Program-made: the position numbers and the translations under genes
Notes under the pieces: generated by a model
Told to the model about the DNA's origin: nothing
Databases searched by the model: none
What the model saw: only the letters and a program-made list of their open reading frames with translations
Origin: Elusimicrobiota bacterium
Lineage (GTDB): Bacteria; Elusimicrobiota; UBA5214; JBBAAG01
Direction: 5' to 3'
NCBI GenBank assembly: GCA_041658405.1
Contig: JBBAAG010000004.1
Span: 1 to 64,000, forward strand
DNA: 64,000 bases
Part shown: positions 43,547-51,719 of the stretch, piece after piece
Numbering within the stretch: the first letter of the stretch is position 1
Layout of the letters: each line of letters starts with the position of its first letter

Positions 43547-44842
43547 TTACCCGATTTTGTCAAAACCGCAATATGGCCGTAACGCTTCAGGTATAACTAT
43601 GCTTCCGTCGGGTTGTTGATAATTCTCGAGTATCGCCGCGAATGTCCGCCCCACTGCAACCCCGCTGCCGTTAAGCGTGTGTACGAACCCGCGTTTCCCG
43701 TCTTTTGTTTTATACTTAATATTAATCCTACGCGCTTGGAAGTCGGTACAGTTGGAACACGAGGATATCTCGCGCCACTTTCCTTTTCCTCCGTCCTCGC
43801 CCGGCATCCATACTTCAAGATCATACGTCCTCGCGCTCGAGAACCCGATATCGCCGGTACAAAGTTCAATCACACGATATGGAAGCCCGAGAAGTTCCAG
43901 GATCTTACCTGCGTTAGCGGTTAATGATTCAAGTTCTGCTATCGATTGTTCCGGCATACACAGTTTTACGAGTTCAATTTTGTTGAACTGATGGTTGCGG
44001 ATAAGCCCGCGGGTGTCTTTACCATACGACCCGGCTTCCCGGCGGAAACACGCGGTGTACGCTGTGTAATATTTTGGTAACATTGTATCGTCGAACACTT
44101 CGTCCCGATGCATGTTCGTCAACGGCACTTCGGCTGTGGGAATAAGAAACGCGTTGTCCTCCGCAGCGCCGCATTGATAAAGTTCTTCCCGAAACTTTGG
44201 CAGCTGGCCTGTGCCCGTCATCGTTTGTTCCGTCACGAGAAACGGGGGAAATATTTCGGTATATCCATGTTGTTGAGTATGCACGTCAAGCATAAAGTTT
44301 ATCAACGCGCGTTCCAGCCGCGCACCCTGCCCTTTTAACGCGACGAACCGCGAGCCCGAAAGTTTTGCTGCACGTGCAAAGTCAAGGATATCAAGTTTCT
44401 CGCCGAGGGTGGTATGGTCTTTCGCGGGGAAATCAATTGCCCGCGGAGTACCCACTTGCCGCACTTCTTTGTTCTCAGTCTCATTTTTACCGATAGGGAT
44501 TGATGCATCGCAGAGGTTGGGCAACGACTGTGTTTGGAGCAAAAGGTCCGCTTCGATTTTATCAAGCGTGTCTTTGAACCCCTTAACCTCTTCTTTCCTT
44601 TTTTGGTTCGCTTCAACAATAGTTTTTACTTCAGCATCCCGCTTTTCTTTTTTTAGTTTCGGTATTTCCGCAGAACTTTTGTTGACTTCCGCCTGTAACG
44701 CTTCAAGTTTCAACAACACTTCCCGGCGGGTGGAGTCAAGCTCAACAATCTGTTCAAGCGTCGGGATATACCTCCCGCCGCGGTTAAGCACGTTTTGTTT
44801 TACCATATCATAATTTTCGCGGATAAGTTTGATATCAATCAT
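43547..44842 (-). CDS. serS: seryl-tRNA synthetase
   Basis: 431-residue class II synthetase charging tRNA-Ser and tRNA-Sec. An N-terminal coiled-coil arm (~25-105) reaches the long variable arm of the tRNA. Motif 2 is FRREAGSYGKDTRGLIRNHQF-like (~270-290). Motif 3 lies at the end, with EISSCSNCTDFQARR and GSGVAVGRTFAAILEN. Length is standard. Downstream on the same strand lies its own substrate, tRNA-Ser(UGA). Upstream is rtcB, 16 bp away. Confidence 0.96.
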   Translation of the reverse strand: MIDIKLIRENYDMVKQNVLNRGGRYIPTLEQIVELDSTRREVLLKLEALQAEVNKSSAEIPKLKKEKRDAEVKTIVEANQKRKEEVKGFKDTLDKIEADLLLQTQSLPNLCDASIPIGKNETENKEVRQVGTPRAIDFPAKDHTTLGEKLDILDFARAAKLSGSRFVALKGQGARLERALINFMLDVHTQQHGYTEIFPPFLVTEQTMTGTGQLPKFREELYQCGAAEDNAFLIPTAEVPLTNMHRDEVFDDTMLPKYYTAYTACFRREAGSYGKDTRGLIRNHQFNKIELVKLCMPEQSIAELESLTANAGKILELLGLPYRVIELCTGDIGFSSARTYDLEVWMPGEDGGKGKWREISSCSNCTDFQARRINIKYKTKDGKRGFVHTLNGSGVAVGRTFAAILENYQQPDGSIVIPEALRPYCGFDKIG

Positions 44843-44858
44843 TTAACATTCCCTTCCT

Positions 44859-46304
44859 TTATCCTTTAATAACCCCAACGGGTACCATTCGCGCTACACG
44901 CCGGGCAATACCGGACTCATGGCACACATCAACTACAGCGTTAACGTCTTTATACGCCTGCGGCATTTCTTCTGCAATAGTTTTCCGTGATTTAGATTTT
45001 ATCATAATTCCTTGTGCATTGAGTTCATTAACAACATCTTCACCGCGTTTACGTTTTAACGCTTCCGTACGTGACATCACGCGGCCCGCACCGTGGCATG
45101 TGGAACCCCAGGTTTCAGACATTGCTTTCTCCGTCCCTACGAGAACGTACGACGCGGTGCCCATACTGCCCGGAACGAGTACCGGCTGGCCATATACACG
45201 GTAATCAGTTGGAATTTCACTTCTCCCGGCAGCAAAGGAACGGGTTGCTCCTTTTCTGTGGATAACAACTTTCTTAAGTTTTCCGTTAACCGTATGCTCT
45301 TCAATTTTACCGATATTATGCGCAACGTCGTATACAACGTCTAGCCCGAGCTTACCCGCACCGATACGGAACGTATGTTCAAAACTTTCACGTATCCAAT
45401 GAGTGATAACCTGGCGATTTGCCCACGCGTAATTCGCCGCGGCGCTCATCGCTGCGAAATACGCTTTCCCTTCGGGCGAGGTTACCGGTGCGCAAGCAAG
45501 CTGGCGGTCGGGAATACTTATACCATACTTCCTTACCGCATCGCCCATGGTTTTGAGGTAGTCATCGCATACCTGGTACCCAAGCCCGCGGGAACCTGTA
45601 TGGATCATCATCACAGCCTGGCCAAGCCATAGGCCGTATGCGTTCGCTATTTTTTCGTCGTACACTTCAACCACTTCCTGGAGTTCAATAAAATGATTAC
45701 CCGCACCAAGAGTGCCAAGCTGTTCTTTCCCGCGGGTAATTGCGCGGGGGCTTACTTTTTCTGAGTTTGCGTACTCAATACTTCCGTTTTCTTCAGTATG
45801 CTCAAGGTCAGATTTTGAACCGTATCCTTGAGATACTGCCCAGCCAGCGCCGGTATTCAATACCTGTGCAACATCGTCGTTGCTAAGATTAATTTTTCCA
45901 GTTGAACCAACACCGGAGGGGATATTGGTGAAGAGTATATTCAACAATTCTTCAAGTTTTGGTTTAACCTCTTCCATCTTAAGGTTTGTGCGGATCAGAC
46001 GGACACCGCAGTTGATATCGTACCCGATCCCGCCAGGGGAAATAACGCCGGTATTATAGTCCATCGCAGCTACCCCGCCTATAGGAAACCCGTAACCCCA
46101 GTGGATGTCAGGCATTGCTAATGACCGGCCGATTATACCGGGAAGATATGCGACATTCGCTACCTGCTGTAACGCACCGTCTTTACATATTGCGGATAAC
46201 ATTTTTTCGGAAGTATAAATCAACCCGGGAACATTCATCCCGCCGGTTTTCGGGATCTCGTACCGGTAAGCATCGAGTTTTTTTATACCAATCGGGACTG
46301 CCAT
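44859..46304 (-). CDS. rtcB: RNA-splicing/repair ligase RtcB
   Basis: 481-residue Mn2+/GTP-dependent ligase joining 2',3'-cyclic-phosphate or 3'-phosphate RNA ends to 5'-OH ends. Visible motifs: PDIHWGYGFPIGGVAA, GYDINCGVRLIR (metal Asp/Cys), GTLGAGNHFIELQ, HTGSRGLGYQV, HRKGATRSF with the guanylylated histidine region, GSMGTASYVLVG and CHGAGRVMSR. No intein. Its activator archease is encoded 1.4 kb upstream, separated by a DUF4143 ATPase. Confidence 0.96.
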   Translation of the reverse strand: MAVPIGIKKLDAYRYEIPKTGGMNVPGLIYTSEKMLSAICKDGALQQVANVAYLPGIIGRSLAMPDIHWGYGFPIGGVAAMDYNTGVISPGGIGYDINCGVRLIRTNLKMEEVKPKLEELLNILFTNIPSGVGSTGKINLSNDDVAQVLNTGAGWAVSQGYGSKSDLEHTEENGSIEYANSEKVSPRAITRGKEQLGTLGAGNHFIELQEVVEVYDEKIANAYGLWLGQAVMMIHTGSRGLGYQVCDDYLKTMGDAVRKYGISIPDRQLACAPVTSPEGKAYFAAMSAAANYAWANRQVITHWIRESFEHTFRIGAGKLGLDVVYDVAHNIGKIEEHTVNGKLKKVVIHRKGATRSFAAGRSEIPTDYRVYGQPVLVPGSMGTASYVLVGTEKAMSETWGSTCHGAGRVMSRTEALKRKRGEDVVNELNAQGIMIKSKSRKTIAEEMPQAYKDVNAVVDVCHESGIARRVARMVPVGVIKG

Positions 46305-46310
46305 TTTGTT

Positions 46311-47594
46311 CTAATACCTCAACCACTGATTGTTGACCAGCCATTTCCAAATAGGCGTGACCTGCACCTTTTTTCCGTTAGTATTGATAACCTCGTCCTC
46401 GTCTTCCGTTAAAATGTATCCCGTAGGAAGGCTGTAATAGTTCAGCGCCTCCAATAGCCCGGTTAGTTCGCGGTCCCGGGTTTCTTTGTTTTCTAAAGAA
46501 GTGCATACCTGAAGCGCTGCGTGTATTTTGTTTCCTTGTTTAATTATGAAATCGCATTCTTTAGCGTTTTTATGGAAAAACACGTCCTGCCCGGTTCTTT
46601 TGAGTTCAATAAACACGATGTTTTCTAATAACCGTCCTTTGTCTGAGGAAAACCTGAATCCTAGATGTTCCGCGGCGGCAGTATCTATGAAATACACTTT
46701 TTTGTTGCTATACACCTGTTTCTTTGCTGAAACGTCGTATTTCTGTAGCAGAAATGTTAGGTACGAATTCTCGAAATATGAAAAATACTCTTTTACCGTC
46801 GTAGAACTTCCCAGTCCTAACATTGTTTTTAATGAATTAAAACTTATTTCTTTGCCAATATTGCTCGCAACATAATACACAAGTTCTTTAATCTGTTTTT
46901 CATTTGATAGGTTGTATCTGGCCAATATATCCTTGTACAGTATGCCTTCGTATAGCATTTTGAGATAGTCGGCTTGTTTTGTTTTTACGTATTCCGGGAA
47001 CCCGCCGTCTTTGATATACTTCATAAAAAACCTTTTCAACACAGATTTGCGGGGTGTTGTATTGATACCGGAAATACCGGTATCTATGTTGTGGCAGGTA
47101 AGGTATTCTCTAAACGAAAACGGGTAAAGTTCTAACTGGCTGTACCGTCCGGTTAGATGTGTGCCAAGTTCTCTGCTTAACATCGAAGCGTTTGAGCCGG
47201 TTATGTAAACTTTTTTGTTAGAATCATGCAGCCTCCTGACAAACCGTTCCCAGCCTTCTATATTTTGTATTTCATCAAAAAAGAAGGTGTCTTGTTCACC
47301 GTAAAGTTCGATGAACACTTCATACAGTTTTTGGAAGTCGGGAACTTTAAATTCTATCAGCCGGTCGTCGTCAAAGTTTAAGTAATAGTCCGAATGTTTT
47401 TCTTTCCTCCGGACCTCCGCTAAAAATGTTGACTTCCCGCATCTTCTTATACCGGTAATGATAACAATATTTTTGTGTTTTTTTAACGGCCCTATATCTG
47501 AATATTTTTCCCGCGTAACAGTTTCTGCGGCGCTGAGACGGTTTTGTTGTTGGTCTTCGATAACCTGTATCAACTGGTCTTTGTTCATATCCAT
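46311..47594 (-). CDS. AAA_14/DUF4143 family ATPase
   Basis: 427 residues. Walker A is ITGIRRCGKSTFLAEV and the Walker B region is DTFFFDEIQNIEGWERFVR, in the AAA_14 module. GSNASMLSRELGTHLTGRY is the sensor region. The C-terminal DUF4143 domain has VYFIDTAAAEHLGFRFSSDK and FIELKRTGQDVFFHKN, which resembles a restriction-endonuclease fold. The family is widespread and mobile but functionally unknown. It interrupts the rtcB-archease pair and carries its own promoter with two 19-bp palindromes, so it is likely autoregulated or an inserted cassette. Confidence 0.85.
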   Translation of the reverse strand: MDMNKDQLIQVIEDQQQNRLSAAETVTREKYSDIGPLKKHKNIVIITGIRRCGKSTFLAEVRRKEKHSDYYLNFDDDRLIEFKVPDFQKLYEVFIELYGEQDTFFFDEIQNIEGWERFVRRLHDSNKKVYITGSNASMLSRELGTHLTGRYSQLELYPFSFREYLTCHNIDTGISGINTTPRKSVLKRFFMKYIKDGGFPEYVKTKQADYLKMLYEGILYKDILARYNLSNEKQIKELVYYVASNIGKEISFNSLKTMLGLGSSTTVKEYFSYFENSYLTFLLQKYDVSAKKQVYSNKKVYFIDTAAAEHLGFRFSSDKGRLLENIVFIELKRTGQDVFFHKNAKECDFIIKQGNKIHAALQVCTSLENKETRDRELTGLLEALNYYSLPTGYILTEDEDEVINTNGKKVQVTPIWKWLVNNQWLRY

Positions 47595-47606
47595 TGTCCT
47601 TTGCTG

Positions 47607-47625
47607 TTTCTATTGTCAATAGAAA
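47607..47625. promoter_or_regulatory. 19-bp palindrome, operator copy 1
   Basis: TTTCTATTG-T-CAATAGAAA is a perfect inverted repeat with its near edge 12 nt before the DUF4143 ATG. It overlaps the predicted -10. Confidence 0.7.
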
Positions 47626-47652
47626 TATAGCATATAAAGTTTCTGTTGTCAA
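47624..47652 (-). promoter_or_regulatory. sigma70-type promoter of the DUF4143 ATPase
   Basis: Minus strand TTGACA (47652-47647), a 17-bp spacer, TATATT (47629-47624). The -35 lies inside operator copy 2 and the -10 touches copy 1. Confidence 0.7.
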
Positions 47653-47658
47653 TGAGAA
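47640..47658. promoter_or_regulatory. 19-bp palindrome, operator copy 2
   Basis: TTTCTGTTG-T-CAATGAGAA repeats copy 1 with a few changes. The two centres are 33 bp apart, about three helical turns, placing both on one DNA face. Confidence 0.65.
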
Positions 47659-47689
47659 TACAAGTAAATGTGAGGTGATGCTCTACGGT

Positions 47690-48175
47690 TCACACGTCAA
47701 AAATTATACGCGCGGTATAGTTATCGCCAATTTTCCTGATCTTAAGATCGTGATACGTTGCAGCCTTGATATCCATCGCCACAACGTCTTTTTTTGGGAT
47801 AAACTGGCGGTAATATATCTTTGCGGTAACCTGCCAATCCCCGCCTTTTTCTGTTGCTTCATGGATTATGCATTCAAAATTAAGGGGAACTATTTTTTCT
47901 GTTGCGTACCGGAATAACAGTTCGTTCAGCCAGGATATCAGTAAGTCTTCACCCGTTTGCGCGGTGAGGTTAAACTTAGCGGTTTTACATTCCATCCTCG
48001 GGTTGGTAAGCGACATAACCTCTTTCCCAAAGATTATGTAGAACATACCCTCTGCGGCATTACGAAAAAAATCGTCTAATGCTACCCCGCGGATTTCCAG
48101 TCCGATATCCGCTGTATGCTCAAACACTACATACTTCGCTTCACGCGGGGTTATATTATTACCGTCACTTCTCAT
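47690..48175 (-). CDS. archease
   Basis: 161-residue archease, the activator that speeds RtcB guanylylation and turnover. The family landmarks are FEHTADIGLEIRG with the metal-binding Asp near the N-terminus, an AAEGMF helix, WLNELLF, and the C-terminal MDIKAATYHDLKI with the second metal site. Its start overlaps the gyrA stop by 11 bp, which ties it to the gyrA transcript. Its partner rtcB lies beyond the DUF4143 gene. Confidence 0.92.
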   Translation of the reverse strand: MRSDGNNITPREAKYVVFEHTADIGLEIRGVALDDFFRNAAEGMFYIIFGKEVMSLTNPRMECKTAKFNLTAQTGEDLLISWLNELLFRYATEKIVPLNFECIIHEATEKGGDWQVTAKIYYRQFIPKKDVVAMDIKAATYHDLKIRKIGDNYTARIIFDV

Positions 48176-50738
48176 CTTTTACAGGATTACCTTCAGGGCT
48201 TGCCGGGGTTGGCGGTGTGCCATTGCCTTCACCGTTGCCGTTAGTTGCCTCTTCTTCCTTAACGATACTGGCAACTGCCGCAATTTTATCGCCTTCATCA
48301 AGGCGTATCAACCGCACGCCTTGTGTCGCACGGCCAATTATTGAAATGTTTCTTATTGGCACACGGATTGCCATACCTTGTGTTGTCATTATCATAAGGT
48401 CCTGTTCCGTATTAACTTTACGGATACCAACAACACAACCGTTTTTGTCGGTACTCTTGAGGTTGGTAACGCCTTTTGCTCCGCGGTTGGTTAACCGGTA
48501 CTCGCTGACTTCGGTACGCTTGCCATACCCTTTATCAGTAACAGTAAGTATCACATCGTCGGAGGTAACTATATCCGCGCCAACAACTATATCACTGGCT
48601 TCCAACCGTATCCCGCGTACGCCTTTTGCTCCACGGCCCATATTACGCACCTGTTCGTCTTTATATAACGCTGCTTTACCGTTACGCGTGGCAATAAACA
48701 CTTTTTGCTTCCCGTCAGTAAGTTTTACGTCGATAAGCTCATCGCCGGTATCCAGCCCGATTGCTATAATCCCGCTTGGCCGCGGGTTGCTGTACATCAC
48801 AAGTTCGGTTTTCTTGACAGTACCCTGTTTTGTGATCATCAATAAGTACTTTCTGGCTTCATTCTCAAAACTTTCTACTGGAATATAGGCGGTAACCTTT
48901 TCTTCCGATGTTATACGGATAAGGTTCACCAGCGCCTTGCCTTTTGCCTGACGGCTGGCTTCCGGGATTTCGTATACTTTCAGCCAGTACACCCGTCCTT
49001 TGTTTGTAAAGAATAATACATACGCGTGGGTGGAGGTAACAAACATATCCTCCACAAAATCTTCTTCTTTTGGTATAACACCGGTGATACCCTTACCCCC
49101 GCGGCGTTGTGACCGATAAATATTTACTGGGATACGTTTGATATATCCTGCATGCGAGATACTGACCACCACGTCTTCTTTAAGTATTAGATCTTCATCC
49201 GTAAGTTCAGTGGTTCTCGCAACAATCGCGGTCTTACGTTTATCGCCGTACTTATCCCTGATCTCCGCAAGTTCGGTTTTAATTATCTCCAAAACCCTTT
49301 TTTGGTTTGAAAGTATAAGTTTTAATCTCTCAATTGTTTTTATTAACTCAAGATATTCGTCTTCAAGTTTTTTGCGTTCTAACCCGGTAAGCTGCTGTAA
49401 CCGCATATCGAGTATTGCCTGTGACTGTACTTTTGAAAGTTTAAATTTCAGCATCAGCTCTTCCCGCGCGGTATCCGTATCCTTTGCTTCACGGATCGTA
49501 CGTATAATTTTATCGAGGTTATCCAGCGCTATCCGTAAACCTTCAAGGATATGCGCGCGTTTATCTGCTTTATCCAACTCAAACTTTGTCCGCCGGACAA
49601 TAATGACCTTACGGTACTCTATATACTGTTCCAGTACTTCTTTAATATTCAATACCCTGGGTTTATTGTTCACCAGGGCAAGCATAATTACGCCAAAGGA
49701 GACTTCCATCTGCGTATGTTTATACAAATTATTCAATACTATCTGCGCATTACCGTCGCGTTTAATTTCTATTACCGCGCGTACACCGTCACGGTCAGAT
49801 TCATCACGGAGGTCGGAGATATCTTCCAGTTTTTTGTCTCTCACAAGTTCTGCGATATGGCTTAACAATTGCGCTTTGTTTACCTGGTACGGCATCTCGT
49901 TGATGATAATTGCTTGTTTCCCGCTTTTAATATCTTCAATCTCAGCTTTTGCGCGGATGGTAATACTTCCACGGCCTGTTTCGAGGTAACTCTTTATTCC
50001 GGATTTACCATAAATAATTCCGCCTGTAGGAAAGTCCGGCCCTTTGATAACTTTTGCGAGTTCCGCGATTTCTATCGCCGGGTTTTCGATTAATAAATTT
50101 ATTCCGTCAATAATTTCTACAAGATTATGCGGCGGTATGTTTGTTGCCATACCCACAGCAATTCCAGATGAACCGTTAACCAGCAGGTTAGGTAATCTTG
50201 CGGGTAAAACCGTAGGTTCTGTCATTGACCCGTCGTAGTTTGGTACAAAATCAACTGTGTTTTTGTCGATATCTATCAACAATTCATCAGCGATAGTATC
50301 CATCCTGACTTCGGTATACCGCATAGCCGCAGGCGGGTCACCGTCAAGCGAGCCAAAATTTCCCTGCCCGTCAATCAGTGTGTACCGCAATGAAAAGTCC
50401 TGGACCATACGTACCAGCGCGTCATACACAGAGCTGTCACCATGAGGATGATATTTACCAAGAACATCGCCGACCACGCGCGCGCTTTTTTTGTACGCTG
50501 ACCGTTTATTGAGGCCCATTTCTTTCATCGCGTAGAGTATCCGCCGGTGGACCGGTTTTAACCCATCCCGTACATCGGGTAACGCACGGCCAACAATCAC
50601 CGACATCGCATAGTCGATGTACGATGTTTTCATCTCTTCTTCAATATCTCTGGGGAAAACGTTTGGCGGTAACGCTTTCTCCGGCACCTGCCCGTTTTGA
50701 TTATCTTTTTCTTCTCCGCCGATTTTTTCGTCTACCAT
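48165..50738 (-). CDS. gyrA: DNA gyrase subunit A
   Basis: 857 residues, breakage-reunion subunit of gyrase. The catalytic tyrosine is in AAMRYTEVR (Tyr141). The quinolone-region string HPHGDSSVYDALVRM keeps Ser and Asp at the resistance positions. The GyrA box SQRRGGKGITG in the C-terminal pinwheel marks gyrase rather than topoisomerase IV. A hydrophilic tail rich in Glu, Asn and Gly ends the protein. gyrB lies about 2.8 kb upstream, separated by a nuclease and a GT-C/TPR gene. Confidence 0.97.
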   Translation of the reverse strand: MVDEKIGGEEKDNQNGQVPEKALPPNVFPRDIEEEMKTSYIDYAMSVIVGRALPDVRDGLKPVHRRILYAMKEMGLNKRSAYKKSARVVGDVLGKYHPHGDSSVYDALVRMVQDFSLRYTLIDGQGNFGSLDGDPPAAMRYTEVRMDTIADELLIDIDKNTVDFVPNYDGSMTEPTVLPARLPNLLVNGSSGIAVGMATNIPPHNLVEIIDGINLLIENPAIEIAELAKVIKGPDFPTGGIIYGKSGIKSYLETGRGSITIRAKAEIEDIKSGKQAIIINEMPYQVNKAQLLSHIAELVRDKKLEDISDLRDESDRDGVRAVIEIKRDGNAQIVLNNLYKHTQMEVSFGVIMLALVNNKPRVLNIKEVLEQYIEYRKVIIVRRTKFELDKADKRAHILEGLRIALDNLDKIIRTIREAKDTDTAREELMLKFKLSKVQSQAILDMRLQQLTGLERKKLEDEYLELIKTIERLKLILSNQKRVLEIIKTELAEIRDKYGDKRKTAIVARTTELTDEDLILKEDVVVSISHAGYIKRIPVNIYRSQRRGGKGITGVIPKEEDFVEDMFVTSTHAYVLFFTNKGRVYWLKVYEIPEASRQAKGKALVNLIRITSEEKVTAYIPVESFENEARKYLLMITKQGTVKKTELVMYSNPRPSGIIAIGLDTGDELIDVKLTDGKQKVFIATRNGKAALYKDEQVRNMGRGAKGVRGIRLEASDIVVGADIVTSDDVILTVTDKGYGKRTEVSEYRLTNRGAKGVTNLKSTDKNGCVVGIRKVNTEQDLMIMTTQGMAIRVPIRNISIIGRATQGVRLIRLDEGDKIAAVASIVKEEEATNGNGEGNGTPPTPASPEGNPVKDEK

Positions 50739-50786
50739 TACAACAAATCCTTTCCTATAATAGCGTTAATAAATATTCTTATTACC

Positions 50787-51719
50787 CTACTTTTCCCCGC
50801 ATAGTTCTTTATAATTACACCGTTTACATTTATACTTTTTATCTGTCTTTGGAAACATTTTTTCTGAGGCAACATTATTTTCTTTATCATCCAACAATTC
50901 CTGCATTGCCACGCAGTTTGTTACAATAGCTTTTCTCACATCATCAACCTGTTCACCGGTAATACGTTCTGTTCTCCATGTATTATCGCGGAGGTATACC
51001 AGAGTTAACGCAATCTTATCCGGATCAATACCTTTTGTGTTTTTAGCGTAAAACGCGTAACAGGCAAGCTGTGCGAGGTCTTCCTCGTGTTCACGCCCGG
51101 TTTTCCAGTCAACTATATGAAACTCATTATTGATCTCAAGCGCAAAATCAAACTTAACCCATACTTTGTAAGCATCAACTTTTGTGGATTCCAGAAGTTC
51201 TATTGATCTCCATTGCACGGGAGCTGTCAGTTTTATGCGTTCAAATATACGGTTACTGAATAACGCTGTGGTACACTGCATGACCGCTGTTTTACAGGTA
51301 TCCAGAGTAACACTGTTTATCCCGCCGCCATAATAGTGTTCAAATAGATTGATGTACTGTTTACTGTTTTTCTTCCACTCGCCTTCTTCTGACTGTTTAA
51401 TACCTTTTAGCAACCTGTTTTCAGCAACCATTGCACGTTCCGCAGGATCGCTTTCTTTGCCATCACGCATACGTTCAAGTATTTCCTGTACAACCTCATG
51501 CACGACTGATCCGGTAAACATCGGGAGGTTACTCATGTTTTTTAGCATATAACACTTGCGTTTTGTTTCATCCGCATCGTGGTTCCATCCATCCCATGAT
51601 CCGTAGTAAGTATAGTAATACTTGCGTTTACATTCATCAAAACTGCGTTGCCGGCTGACTGACCAGCTGAACTCGTTAACCAGTACTTTACTCAAAACTT
51701 GTACACCCCAGTTCTTCAA
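50787..51719 (-). CDS. RecB-like PD-(D/E)XK nuclease with Fe-S cysteines
   Basis: Up to 310 residues. The annotated start (51719) is TTG and overlaps the previous gene by 32 bp; an in-frame TTG at 51695 fits the family better, beginning SKVLVNEFSWSVSRQRSFD. FDECKRKYYY supplies the first cysteine, and KYKCKRCNYKELCGE the last three, the pattern of the 4Fe-4S cluster in AddB/Cas4-type nucleases. The active site is FDFALEINNEFHIVDWKTGR (D...DxK), with QLACYAFY as the family QxxxY motif. It probably processes DNA ends; no CRISPR array or helicase partner is nearby. Confidence 0.82.
   Translation of the reverse strand: MKNWGVQVLSKVLVNEFSWSVSRQRSFDECKRKYYYTYYGSWDGWNHDADETKRKCYMLKNMSNLPMFTGSVVHEVVQEILERMRDGKESDPAERAMVAENRLLKGIKQSEEGEWKKNSKQYINLFEHYYGGGINSVTLDTCKTAVMQCTTALFSNRIFERIKLTAPVQWRSIELLESTKVDAYKVWVKFDFALEINNEFHIVDWKTGREHEEDLAQLACYAFYAKNTKGIDPDKIALTLVYLRDNTWRTERITGEQVDDVRKAIVTNCVAMQELLDDKENNVASEKMFPKTDKKYKCKRCNYKELCGEK

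Noticed and set aside
47607..47658. CRISPR-like repeat pair
   Set aside because: Only two 19-bp palindromes, placed on promoter elements; no array or cas genes.
48079..49989. Long plus-strand frames opposite gyrA (269 and 283 codons)
   Set aside because: Composition artefacts of the gyrA coding strand; serine-rich, no start signals, no domain.
50787..51719. Cas4
   Set aside because: The Fe-S and nuclease motifs fit, but there is no CRISPR locus and the size suits the general RecB-like family.
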